From: Phlebotomus papatasi
Lineage: Eukaryota; Arthropoda; Insecta; Diptera; Psychodidae
Direction of reading: 5' to 3'
Assembly (NCBI RefSeq): GCF_024763615.1
Contig: NC_077223.1
Span: forward strand, 90,396,627-90,460,626
Length of the DNA: 64,000 bases
Under the pieces are notes generated by a model, which saw nothing but the letters and a program-made list of their open reading frames with translations, was not told the DNA's origin and searched no databases. Every line of letters starts with the position of its first letter. Within the stretch, counting starts at the first letter, position 1. Below are positions 1-11,130 of the stretch, one piece after another. Both the position numbers and the translations under genes were made by a program.

Positions 1-1198
1 TCATGCTAAAAATGTGACTTGGGCGTTCCCCCAGGGTACCATCGCGGATGGCCAAATAAATGTCTCTCAATAGAATGGATTTTAACTTGAAGATACAAAT
101 TTCCCCGCATCCAAAGAAGGCCCAAAATAATAACCCACAAAGTCTCATCGTAAATTTTGAGGAAAAGTGGAGAATGTTGCCTAGAGGTTACCCAGAATTT
201 CAGTAGCGATCTGTTGAAAATGCAGTCATCGTAAATTCATGGTCAATTATTTGATGGTGCTTCTGCACTTGCACTATTCCAAAATGCCACCCAAAATGTG
301 TGTCCGCATGTTTTGAGGGGTATCATATACCCTTAGTTCTCTCCTTCGGGAAGTACTAAAAGTTTAATTTGGTTTAAATGTACCATACACCCGCACCAAA
401 TGTTGTGTACCATACATATTTCTGTGTGAAGAATGCCATATTCGGTTGTACTCTCCAAAGCTCATAAACTCCAAATAACTCGAGGGCAAAGTTGCCTCAG
501 GACACGTTTTATTGGACTGTTGCCCATCCTTCTGCAGCATTGGAAATGGTAGAGAATTGCGACAATTTTCACTGCCTCATACTATTTAGATACATAAAAT
601 GAGTTTTCTAATTAAAATTGCTTCAAAATGAAGAGTGAGTATCTTTTTGGACTAAAAGAAAATCCACTGTAAATTTTGATGCGATTTCCAGTGCATAAAG
701 TTCATGGGGGGACAGAAGATTTTAAGGAGTATTGAAGTGCAAGTTTCACTGGTAAAATTGTGGTATACCACGCTTTATTCCAACAGCACAAGTCTTCACC
801 CCGAGACGAAAACTTTCTGCTCACAACAGCGTGAAAGGGTGGAGAAGGTGCAGAAGTATGCATTTCACCACCACGAGATGGATTAAGCTCAAAGGGAACT
901 CCCCAGAATGTTTAACCCACAGAAAACAGACATACTGCCATCCCTACCAAGGCCAATTAAGGGGTTAGTAATGTTTGAGACCACTAACCAGTTCAACTAA
1001 TTCACAGCAATTCATTTTATATTCGAAGGTTAGCTTAGCATACCAAATAGCTTTATAAATTGTCCACTGAATCGACGTTATCTCCCTCCTGGGATTATCC
1101 TTCTTAAAGCTTCAACTAAGTATAAATTTAGTATTGTGTCTTTGTGTCAGTTAGTAAATATTTTAGTCTCCACGGGCACAATTTAGAGTACAATGGGA
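1..1198. other. No gene recognised
   Basis: AT-rich sequence of mixed composition. The only open frames are short, have no recognisable motif and no convincing splice context. I see no tandem repeat or inverted-repeat element here. Confidence 0.5.
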
Positions 1199-1592
1199 TA
1201 CAGTAGACTCTCTCTCAATTAGGCATACGGGGCAAAAGTGTCATCCAAATTATCGAGAGAATCGGGCGTCAAAGTTATTGTAAATTCCACAAACACGTTC
1301 AATTATAAAAAAAACTCCCTACAAATATTTCGTTACCAGATTAGAAACATAATGTAAAAATAACGTAATTTTATCATTATTATTAGTTCTAATAATTTGA
1401 AAATTACCTTTTCAAATTATTACCTTTTTTATGATAAAAGAAAAGGATCTACAGAGCATTCGAGCATATTTACTTCGATAGACAAACTTAATCAAACGTG
1501 AAAGTTGTCAATAAAATTTTTCGTGACAGAACAGCCATCCGAATGAGAGGTACCCCAACTGAGAAAGAGTCCACTTCAGTGAGAGTCTACGG
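1199..1592. mobile_element. Decayed pogo/Tigger-like MITE
   Basis: The left end reads TA then CAGTAGACTCTCTCTCAATT. The right end (about 1,570-1,592) carries the inverse of the same end, GAGAGTCTAC, but its last bases have drifted so the second TA is lost. The left end matches the cleaner copy at 53,733-53,970, which has both TA duplications. CAGT ends with a TA target are typical of the pogo/Tigger branch of Tc1-mariner. There is no coding capacity; the interior is AT-rich. Confidence 0.6.
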
Positions 1593-1972
1593 GAGTCTGG
1601 GGCAAAAAGTCACAGAACGGATATTTTATTTTTTCACAAACTAACCAAGCGCCATAGGAAATTGTAATTAGCGCAGTTTATTGGAAATTTACCGCTCTAC
1701 GAATTTGTGAAAGTCTTTTTCCTTTATTTCGCAAGTCATTTATCGAGCCATTTGCTAAATGATAATTTTGTGACCATTCTCAAAAATTCTGAGGCAAATA
1801 GTATCAGGCATGTGATATTATCACCATTTCATTTGCTTTATTACGGGCTTCCGTAAGTTTAAAAAAGTACCTAGATGACATATTTTCATAGGAAAATTAT
1901 TCATCTACACCTTTCTAAAACACCATTTTCTCTATCTGAACGAGAAAAGCGCTTTTCAAACTATTTTAGAAA
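1593..1972. other. AT-rich spacer, nothing recognised
   Basis: Short spacer between two repeat elements with no open frame of note. Confidence 0.4.
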
Positions 1973-3222
1973 CAAAGCGTCTCAGCTTTGCGGAATGCTC
2001 GAACTCACGAGACAGAGCTCACTGTGAATTAGCTTTTTGCATAATCTTTTGGAATCACTGATCTACTAGAGATTAAATTGATTCATAAATCAATCACAAA
2101 AGCATTTGAAAATAAAAAATCGGTACTTAACCGATTCATTACCGATGAAAACTGATGCAGCCGGATCCTAATTTGCAATACTTTTCTAAAAAAATCAAAT
2201 TTTAAGCAAAAAGAAAAATGAGCCTTCCCAAGTAGTTGACCTTTGACCTTCAATAATTCAAAATGTCGAATTTTTCGGTCATAAGTATGTTTGGGCGAAA
2301 TGTTCATCTGGACTAGCTCTAAAACATATCCGAAAATCATTGAAAAACCTTGGGCCAATTTTGAGAAAAATCGAAAAACATTTTTCTTAGGGAATATTAC
2401 TAAAAAGGGGATGTAAAATTATTCTAAAATCGGTTATTAACCGGTTCATTACCGATGAAGACCGATGCAGACGGGTTCGAAATTACAATATCTTTCCAAA
2501 AAACCCAAATTTAACCAAATCGGTTATATAATCGGTTAACGAATGGGCCTTCCAAAGTAGTTGACCTTTGACCTTCAATAATTCAAAATGGCGAATTTTC
2601 CAGTCATAAGTATGTTTGGGCGAAATGTTCATCTGGACTAGCTCTAAAACATATCTGAAAATCATTGAAAAAGCTTGGGCCATATTTTTGCAAAATTGGA
2701 AAAACTTTGTTTTTCGGGAATGTTAATAATATGGGATGTAAAATTATTCTAAAATCGGTTATTAACCGGTTCATTACCGATGAAAACCGATACAGTCGGG
2801 TTCAAAATTTCAATATCTTTCCAAAAAATCCAAATTTAACCAAATCGGTTGAAAAACGGATCCTCCAAAGTGATTGAACTTTGACCTTCAATAATTCAAA
2901 ATGGCGAATTTTCCGATCATAGATATGTTTGGACGAAATGTTCGCCAGGACTAGCTCTATGACATATCCAAAAATCATTGAAAAAGCTTTGGCCAATTTT
3001 TTGCAAAATTGGAAAAACCTCATTTTTTACCTATTTTTGAGGGATAGGGAACGTATGAAAGGGGAGGGGGGAAAAATAAAGAGGTTGGGCACGAGATAAT
3101 GTCATTTGAGGAAAGGTCACCGAAGACCGGAAGTCGATATCTCTTACCGTTTAAGCTCCAGAACAGTGCAAAGTTGAAAAAACTCGATTATATAACTGCT
3201 CTCTCTTTGAGTTCGAGCAGTA
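1973..3222. mobile_element. Inverted-repeat element, family A copy 1
   Basis: Short inverted ends TGCTCGAACTC (1,996-2,006) and GAGTTCGAGCA (3,209-3,219) bound a non-coding unit. A near-identical left edge (CAAAGCGTC, then a variant of CAGGCTTTGCG) and the same right edge recur at 52,201-52,999, which defines a dispersed family. Shared internal landmarks are runs of CGGTT/ACCGG, a GACCTTCAATAATTCAAAATG-type block, a G-rich patch and a TATCTCTTACCGTTT block near the right end. Fragments of the same family are visible near 9,885-10,150, 15,940-16,430, 23,140-23,300 and, inverted, 56,700-57,260. No transposase is visible, so it is non-autonomous. Its superfamily is unknown. Confidence 0.6.
2096..3040. 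repeat. Three tandem copies of a ~315-325 bp block
   Basis: The landmark CAATAATTCAAAATG occurs at 2,251, 2,576 and 2,889 (spacings 325 and 313). Each copy has the same order: ACCGATTCATTACCGATGAA-type motif, AATCCAAATTTAACC-type motif, TTGACCTTTGACC, then CATATCCGAAAATCATTG. The short open frames on both strands here are by-products of this triplication. The copy at 52,201 has essentially one block, so the expansion is local. Confidence 0.8.
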
Positions 3223-5810
3223 AAAAACACACAAAAGACTGCAAATCGTATGACTAATGCAAACAACAAGCGGCGAGACATGGTAATGACGATTCTTTTC
3301 GACGTGAGACATCAGAAATTGCTTCGGATTTGTTACTTTTTACCCCAAGTGGTCGTTTTTAATAAAAAGATTTTTGGAGAAAAGAATCTGTAAAATTCTA
3401 AAATAGATAGCGGTTTTGTATTCCAAGAATCCATATCATTTAGAAAATAGTCACCAGTGCATCAATTTAGGAAAACAAATAGGTAAAAATTGATATCTGC
3501 TGTAAGGAAATTATTTCAAAAACAGGGCTAAAAATTTCAATATTTTTTTAATTTTTTTTTTTAATTTCGTGTTCGTATTCTAAGAAACTTACAACATTGA
3601 AGAAGGCCGACCGATGGAAAAAAAGATTTAAGTCGCTATATTTAGTGCCTTGCAAGATATTGAATTTTGAAATTTTCATTTTGTGATTTTTTGCCCCAAT
3701 CTCCCCTACTGTAATTTGGAATTTGACGCAAATTCGAATTTAAAAATTTGCTCACCGTTACAGATTGGTAAAAAATACGAGCCCTTCACTCAAGAATACT
3801 TTATCGTATTACGTCTGTCCTTCTAAACAATGTTATCTTAATATAGTCTTTTAGTGCTTTTAGTAGTCTCTAATTACCAGAACGCCAGCTAATTTGAATT
3901 TTAAATTTTCAGCTGAAAAATCTATCTGAGAATCTTTGTTTAAACAATTTTTTATTTACCAATCAAGTGATTTTTTGACTGACATTATTTACCAAAATAT
4001 AGACTAGAAATATAAATATTTTCGCTCTAAAATACTAACGCCCTTCAATTTTCTAATTTTCCATCATTGGACAGCAGGAAGAAGAATGGTCTGCAGTAAA
4101 GGGCCATAATTCATTGATTTTCGCGTGCTTACTGCATTGTAATGTTGGATATGAAAAGTGAGAGGAACACGAGCAAAAGTTTATACAGTGGGTAAGACGG
4201 AGAGCTACTTCTGCAGCACCAGGTAATGGCATGACAGAAGAATGGGTGGTGATCCATTCAAGCAATCTCCCTAAAACTTTATTATCTTCCCTAACACACC
4301 GCAAAATCCAGGAGGAAAGTGGCACTATGGTAGGGTTACAGGGAAGATTCTTATGGTCTATGATGATTGAGAAAAATCGAGCTCTTAGTGAGTGATTTAT
4401 AGAGTTACTGCAGAAAGACAGAGTCAATAAGTCGTTAATGATGGATCGGGAAGATCTTTTGTGTGGCTTCATTTTGTCTGCACAAGGCAAGTGGGACACA
4501 CTGCAAATCCTTCCCAGATTAATCTTTGTACATTCAACTCGGTGGAGTATGAATAACAAATTGCCGCAGTGTCTGCTGCGCTAGAGAATGGTTCTTCCTC
4601 CCATGGTGCCGCAAAGAAGAGAATGAGGCCACATTTGGCTGAGATAGAAGCTCCAAGGATGTCAGTTGAAAAGGGGTATTGCTGGGGGTGTAAATGAGGA
4701 GCCTATTTAGCATTGCAAATTCCTCCTGAGTGGCTTTGATGATGACAAACTTCCAACCAATTGGATTTTGGAAACTAAACAGATGACGCTATTGAAATAC
4801 AGTTGCGTGCCTGAGATTGTGCACCAATTCTTATTGAAAAACACAGGATCGATTTCTAAATTAATTACCCTTTAAAAATTGATGGTAATCAAAGTATTTA
4901 CACTTGAATTTATTCAAATACTTTTTACATGAACATATTTTGACAAATAAATTACAGCAAAATGTTGTCAAATTCGATTCAATCTGGTCATATGAATGAG
5001 TGTATCAAAATATAAATAAATAATAATAATTTGTAAATAATATTTACAAATGGAATGAGTTCTAAATCTCTTTGCACACAAATTTATATGTTTGTGCTCC
5101 ATTTATAGCCAAACTGGAGTAATTAAAGACAGCAAAACATTCAAAGCACAACCTTTTTTTTTGTCGATGAATTCATTTGACACTCATAAACTTTTCCACT
5201 ATATGGAAAAAAAGCTTCCATTGTACCTGTAATCAAAAGCTCTCAATAATGCTTCATGTATTTTAGACCAATAAAGAGAACAAAAAAAAGTTTGAAGAAT
5301 TTCCGTTGTATTGTAACTTTTTAATGGAAATGCCAGGAAAAAAGGTTGGTTTGAGTAAAAATCCAATAGCTATTTTATGAGAGTATTTCATTTATTTATT
5401 CCTTATTTTCATAAATAATTTAACCTGTAGCTTTTAGAAAAAAAAACCATTTGGTTTAGGGAGGGGTGAAAATATTGACCATGAATTGTCTAGAAAACAA
5501 GGGCAAATCTTCTTGAATAACAAGGCAAATTATTTTTCTAAATTACATTATCACGCTCATACAGTGCTTTAGGCAGCTAATTGCTCTTGAGTTGAAAAAA
5601 ACACAGCTCTTCATTTTTTACTTTGTACAGAATTGAATAAAGATGGTGTTTAAGAATGAAGGAGTGGAGCTAATTTATGGAATTAAAATAATTTCAAAGG
5701 AAAATATTAGATCATCGTGCAAATAAGTTTCCTTGTATCATTTGATTTTGTTCTGAAAATTAAGCAAAAAAGGAGCCACATCAAATGTCAAATAGGTGAA
5801 CTTCTTATTA
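3223..5810. other. Long gene-free stretch
   Basis: AT-rich sequence without a recognised gene or element. A 168-codon minus-strand frame at 4,053-4,559 is Cys/Ser/His-rich without any domain I recognise and has no flanking splice structure, so I do not call it. The 4,040-4,860 segment is less AT-rich than its surroundings and could be unique (intronic or intergenic) DNA. Confidence 0.4.
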
Positions 5811-6540
5811 GGGGAGAGCCGGCATGTTTGAGATAGTTTTAGCTGAAATTCTTTACAATCTCAGCTTTTGTGGTCTGAAGTGAAATCCGACCTCGTCAGA
5901 TCGGGCCCAAATTTTGGATATACACGTTTTGACACTCATAGTTCACAAATATTATATGCGCTAAAAATCGATTTTCGTGGACGTTCCGTTTGTCGTATAA
6001 CCACTTCGATGGAGCGGTTTTCGGCAAAGATTACGTGTCAATGGGTGGCTAAAAGCAGGTGATGTCGGATCCCTCCCTCGCGCTCATTCCTCCTTTTTGG
6101 AATACCCCCAACTTTTGATTTTTCAATAAATCAGCCCATATAGCATCGATCGATATCAAATTTCAATATTTTATAGCTGGGTCTAAGACCTTTCGATTAA
6201 AAGACAACTTAAGACCACCGACCCCTGACCCGAGCTAGAAGAGGTTAAAAAATTAATTTTGAATGAACTATATCTGCGGTTCTAATTGTCAGAATTTAAA
6301 AAATTTCGAATAATCGAAAAAACGATTTTCGAAAATTCGATGTTGAATATTTCGAAAACTAGACTATGCTTTTTCTTTAAATTTCAGTATGTTGTATTCC
6401 CTCGAAGTTCCCTAACTTGAACTGTAATGCAAAATGTCTAGCCCTAACTGCATTTTCAATGTTTATGAAGTGATTTTGATTAAATTTTAGAATATTAGAG
6501 ATCTACACCTTTTTAACGGCGGGACTTATCCGTCTCCACT
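5811..6540. repeat. Dispersed repeat starting with a TCTTTACAATCTCA hairpin (copy 1)
   Basis: A 26-base near-palindrome (5,841-5,866; AGCTGAAATTC, loop, AATCTCAGCT) is followed by a CCGACCTCGTCAGATCGGGC-type block. The same hairpin recurs at 48,355-48,380 and 49,572-49,591, and similar downstream sequence (TCCGATCGGC) follows at 48,395 and near 13,630. Extent is uncertain. No coding frame is convincing. Confidence 0.4.
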
Positions 6541-6850
6541 CCAACGCACTGTACCCTGACTCTTATAATAACAATAATAATCAGGTGGTGACATTTGCAC
6601 TAAAATGTGCGACCAGTTTTAGTGTAATTTTTTTTCCTATTTTCGTACACATTTCACGAGATATCTCCGAAACTACGTGAGTTGCCAATTTGGGGTTTTC
6701 GGTTGCCCATTCAATATTAAATTGGCTTTTATTTTGTATTTGTATATTTTGCTAATTCATTCCACAATAACAGAAAAGACCGAATAAACTCTAAAGTTTT
6801 TTCGGAACGCATGAAACATATGGAAAACATATGAAACATCATGCCCCTGA
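6541..6850. other. Spacer with short ATA/AAT microsatellite
   Basis: Contains an imperfect AATAATAATAA run near 6,565. Nothing else is recognised. Confidence 0.4.
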
Positions 6851-7112
6851 TAATAATGGTGGCACAACGTTCCATAGAGGAACTTAGGCCTTCCCTCAAG
6901 GGGAGTTCGGAACATCCAATTTTTTTTTTATACAAGGATGGGGTTGTCAGTCCCATACCTGTGGAATCAAGTGCAGTGAAGCTCACTGGGTACTGGATGC
7001 AATCAGAACAACACCTTTAACACCAGAAAAATTTCTAGTGACCTAAAGGGGATTCGAACCTGAGACTCTTGCATCATGAAGCCGGTACTCTACCATTTGA
7101 TCCATTGAGTGC
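6851..7112 (-). mobile_element. tRNA-derived SINE, family 1 copy 1
   Basis: Read on the minus strand, the right edge starts GCACTCAATGGATCAAATGG, giving an A-box-like segment (TGGATCAAATGG), and a B-box GGTTCGAATC lies at 7,051-7,060. These are internal RNA polymerase III promoter elements of a tRNA-like head. A ~190-base unrelated body follows, and the left edge is an ATT-type tail (TAATAATGG on the plus strand). The same head, body and tail order recurs at 8,115-8,366 and 13,822-14,086. The head cannot fold a full acceptor stem, so it is a SINE and not a tRNA gene. Confidence 0.85.
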
Positions 7113-8038
7113 GAAAGTCATACATGTCTTAACATGACCTACTATCCCCCAAGACAATGAAGATGAACGTAATGAATCTCAATGTTAGTTCATAAGTTGT
7201 GTGAGCTTTACCGACCTACGTAATAAGTTACGTAATACGTTAGTACTTTAACTTTGGATTAAAGTACCCTTAGAGTTTAATAACCAACCTGCGTCATGAT
7301 AAATAACCCAATAGTGGAATGAATTACCCCTTTGATAGTTACACCAACCTGCAAATGGAAAATCTCCTTTAAGGTAATCCGGTCGAAATGAGCGATTCTC
7401 GCAGGTTTTCTGATTTTGGTTGAGTGACCACAAGAATCTGCCTATCTCCAGACTGTTACCAGTTTTCTTTTCTTCAGAGGCTGTCAGTAAAATTTGCCGA
7501 TTTGATGTCTGGCGGTTTATCTGGGATATTTCTCCACAAGAACTCAATTTAACTTCTAAATTCTTTTATTATACAACTGGATCTAACACTTTTTTAAAGC
7601 TTAATAAACTAATTCAATCCTGAAGGGAGTATTTCATCGATTTTCTTCTTAGCGGTTTTACACGCGTCACTTCGGGCGCCACACTTCTCAAGACTCTAAA
7701 GTTAGTACAAAAACATCTTACAAAAAAATGTTGCTCAGTCGGCTCATTTCAAATTTTGACGGTTAATTTACAAATACGTTTTCATTTCCCACAAGTTGTC
7801 ATAAAGAAAATAATGCTCTTTCCGTAGTATTCTTCCAAGGCATTTCCTGTTTTATTTTTTATCATAGTTTGCTTTTATAATAATAATAATAATATTTATT
7901 GTTTCATGCCCATAGTACACATAAGATACATCTAGGACTATACATTTTATATAATTTAGTATTTTTTAACACAGTTGCTCAGGTAAGTAATTCAAGACTA
8001 TTCTTCATTAATTTTAGCATCTTATTTAACAACTAGTA
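7113..8038. other. Gene-free stretch
   Basis: Mixed sequence with overlapping short frames on both strands at 7,248-7,623, no domain and no splice context. A short AATAATAATAATA microsatellite lies near 7,878. Confidence 0.4.
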
Positions 8039-8515
8039 TAGGGGGAGGTGGGGCTACTTTGAGCTGTGGTACTACATTGATATATGATCTTCTCCATATT
8101 TCTAAAGTAACCTTAATAATAACGCTGGCCATTAAGGAACGAGGCCTTCCCGCAAAGGGATTTCTAGACATGCATTATTATTTTTTTCTTGTACGGGATG
8201 AGGTTCTCTTTCCTATGTCCGTGGAATCAAATGCAGTGAAGCTCACTGGATGCGATCCGAACACCTTTACCGCCAGAAAAATTCTTGGTGGCCTAAAGGG
8301 GATTCGAACCCGGGACACTTGCATCATAGAGCGAGTGCTCTACCATTTGGCCCATTGAATGCCCTTAAAGTAGCCTTCCCATAATTTAATTTAGATTCAC
8401 AATTGCTTAGTCTATTTAAATTAGATTACGTTAAAGCCCAGTTTTCTTTAAAAATATGCATAAAAATCGTATATCAAAGTAGCCCCACAGCTCAAAGTTG
8501 TCCCACCTCCCCCTA
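8039..8515. mobile_element. TA-flanked MITE with GGGGGAGGTGGG ends
   Basis: Terminal inverted repeats GGGGGAGGTGGGGCTACTTT (from 8,041) and its inverse ending at 8,513 are flanked by TA at 8,039-8,040 and 8,514-8,515. There is no transposase. The element was interrupted by a SINE at 8,115-8,366. Without the insertion the MITE is about 220 bp, similar to its relative at 53,407. The TA duplication and G-rich ends place it in a Tc1/mariner-type non-autonomous group. Confidence 0.85.
8115..8366 (-). mobile_element. tRNA-derived SINE, family 1 copy 2 (nested)
   Basis: Same structure as the copy at 6,851. The minus-strand B-box GGTTCGAATC is at 8,301-8,310, the tail is AATAATAAC at the left, and the head lies at the right. 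It is flanked by an 11-base direct repeat with one mismatch, AAAGTAACCTT (8,104-8,114) and AAAGTAGCCTT (8,367-8,377), as expected for LINE-driven target-primed insertion. The duplication lies inside the surrounding MITE, so the SINE arrived later. Confidence 0.88.
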
Positions 8516-9787
8516 ACTGCTTTTAGAACGGCGACAGCCTCTGACAGTGAAATTAAAGCACGTAATTTTTAAATGTATGAAACTACTCGACTATTCTTTA
8601 TTATTTTTTTTTTAGAAAATTATTTAGGTATTTCAGAAACAGATGTACAATAAGCAACTCAAGAATACACTTATTAAGAAAATATTAAAGACTCTTTTGT
8701 TATTGCGTAGATGGTGCGGTTTTCTTGCTTTAAATTCCTACATAAAAAAGCAAAGGTGATGGTTGAAATATTCCGAGCTAATATTTTTTTTAGAAAAAGA
8801 AAAACCTTGTAAGGTGAATGTGACGCTAAGGAGAATGGAATTGAAAATATTTAATTAAATTTCGAGGGAGAATTTTTGTAGGGAAACCTACCCTTGGTAC
8901 ACAGGGGGATGCGTATGTGGACAAGAAATGTTGTGTTTATTAAATTCCATTGTGTTCTTTTAAGCATTTACACAATTCGGCCGACAATACCGAGAAGTGC
9001 TGAATCGACCGAAAAACGTAATACTGCATCCTGGGTGTTCCTTTTTTTTTGTAGGTCCCCCCTTCAATTTTGTGGTAGAACACCAAACGGCCCACTTTCG
9101 CCACCATTCGCCAATATGGGATACCACAATGTTGGACTAGAATTGGGGAAACAGGCGGAGAATTCACAACGATGTGGGTCCCCGGAGCGATGGTGGCATA
9201 AATTCCATCGAATTCTAATGGATTTTTTTGTACCTCCATCACGAATAGCACAAACATTTGCCCGTAAATGTACGGAGATGGCAAAGGTGAGTTTAAGTGG
9301 TAATTTATTTATTGTTGGCTTCCATTTGCACCTCAACACCTATAAGGTACAATCTTACAGAAGCCACTCTTTCCTAATATCAATATTGTTCCATATCTGT
9401 GCCAAAAATATCTGCCAGAAAGGAAGAAAAAAAATTGGATGATCCATTGTGTTTTCAGGCAAAATATTTTCCGGTTTTCTCTCTCTTACATCGCAATATT
9501 TTCTATTTTCACCAAACACTTCAGCGCGAATTCTCTTATTCACTACAGTTCATGTTTATTACATTCTTCTTCCTGCAATTGATTTCTTTTCCTTACTCAC
9601 CTACAAACAACGTTACGTGCTTTTTCGTAATATTTATCGCAGCATATTTTCAGGTTGTAGTCTTCTCTTTTAGGAAGAATTATTTATTTAAATACCAGCA
9701 TTAGAAATTTTAAATTCGAATTTGTAGGATGATATTAGATTGAATCATACTCACATGTTCGATGATTTTGCAAAATTCTTTTTCTTC
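8516..9787. other. Gene-free stretch
   Basis: Open frames on both strands at 8,894-9,704 overlap each other without a family motif. Some are rich in Phe/Ser from T-rich DNA. I see no repeat structure. It may be unique intronic or intergenic DNA. Confidence 0.4.
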
Positions 9788-10313
9788 TAGGGGAAAGTGG
9801 GGCACTTTCGAAACTGGGCTTTTTACTGATCCAACTCAAAGTGAGGGCAGTAATATAATTCACTGTTTTTTTTTTTCAATTTAAGACACGGTTAAAGGCC
9901 AAACGGTAAGAGATATCGATTTACGGTCTAAAACGACCGCCCCATAAGTCAAAATTATTTAGGACAATCTGCTTTCTTTATTCCTCCACCCCCGTCCAAC
10001 CCCTCCAAAACCATTTTTTCGGTTTATTTAGAAAACGGTTCCTACAATTTCTTTCATTTTCGAATATGTGTTATAGAGGTAGTCAAACCGAATATTTCGC
10101 CTTGAACGTTTGCGTTCGAAAACCATTTCGATATCGAATTTTTTCTTCTATTTTTAAATTGAACTAAGCCCTAAAAGTTACAAATACAATTTAGTTCCAC
10201 AAATGGTTGGTGTATCTAAATTATAATATGAGAAAGTTCAGTTCCATTTAAAAATTGGGGGAAAAGATTCCAATTTCAAAAGTGACCAATTCAAAGGTGT
10301 CACAAGTCCCCTA
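9788..10313. mobile_element. TA-flanked MITE with GGGGAAAGTGGGG ends
   Basis: The left end GGGGAAAGTGGGGCACTTTC starts at 9,790. The right end reads inversely GGGGACTTGTGACACCTTTG, ending at 10,311. TA duplications sit at 9,788-9,789 and 10,312-10,313. The interior holds a family A-like block (AAACGGTAAGAGATATCGA near 9,903, inverted relative to the copy at 1,973). Confidence 0.75.
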
Positions 10314-10816
10314 GGTTTCATTTATGTTTACTGCTTGACAAACGATTAAATTCGATTTAAAGACCACAAAAAAAATCTTGGATAAGATAGCTAAATTTTA
10401 AGCACAAATATTATGATACGTGTTTATATCCGGTATGAGTTCATAACCGATTGAGACCGAGGCAGAATTAGCTAGTAAGTGAAATTTTTCTTTGCATATA
10501 TAATTTATCGAAAACATGTTCGAATATAATTGATAAATTTTGTTGTGAATGGGATACGGCCTTTATAGAAGGAGAAAAAAACTAGCGACTAAGATAATTG
10601 TCTTCCAAAGGTATTCCTTGATGTCGAAGAGACGACTTCCTGGATAGCGTTCGAATTTCTAATGCGTGCCTTGAACTTATAAGGAAGCTAAGGACGTCTG
10701 GGATCTCTTCGTAAACCTGGGAAAATCTGCGGTTGAGGCTAAAGTTGTCAACTCCGGGCTATCCAACTGCATCACACCACCAAGATCACATGAAAGGTTA
10801 CTCCACACTGACTGAA
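10314..10816. other. Spacer with a short family A fragment
   Basis: A CATAACCGATTGAGACCGA block near 10,442 resembles the CGGTT/ACCGA part of family A. The rest is unrecognised. Confidence 0.35.
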
Positions 10817-11130
10817 TGTCAGATGGCATTGTGATCGGGTGAAAGCTCGCTCGGAGGGAATATTCGAAATAGAATTTCGGTTGAACGTTTCTTTTGTGTC
10901 GGTTCCTCTCATGACTAATTGGTGATTTTAAAACACGACGAGACCTGGAGAAAATTTGAAGTTTTTGTGTAGATAAAAGAACCTTACATCTTGCCAATCA
11001 TGATAAAGAAAATGTAGAAAATACTATGAAAGTGAAAACATTAAATTAATCTTGTCGATTTCTCAACCGAAATCCGAAGTCGATTATTCCCGCCGAGCAA
11101 GATTTCACCTGATCACAATGCCATCTGACA
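10817..11130. mobile_element. Foldback element with long inverted ends
   Basis: The left arm starts TGTCAGATGGCATTGTGATC at 10,817 and the right arm is its exact inverse, ending at 11,130. With small gaps the similarity extends inwards about 60-70 bases (GGGAATA, then ATTTCGGTTGA in both arms). No target duplication is obvious. A short minus-strand frame spans the left arm and is probably fortuitous. Confidence 0.7.

Noticed and set aside
4053..4559. 168-codon minus-strand ORF as a gene
   Set aside because: Cys-rich but without a consistent zinc-finger spacing, domain or neighbouring exon. Not supported.
6851..7112. tRNA gene on the minus strand
   Set aside because: A- and B-boxes are present but the acceptor stem does not close, and the same head with a shared ~190-base body and AAT tail occurs three times. 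It is a SINE.
8894..9442. 182-codon plus-strand ORF as a gene
   Set aside because: Overlaps two minus-strand frames of comparable length, has no motif, and no splice or promoter context. Probably chance.
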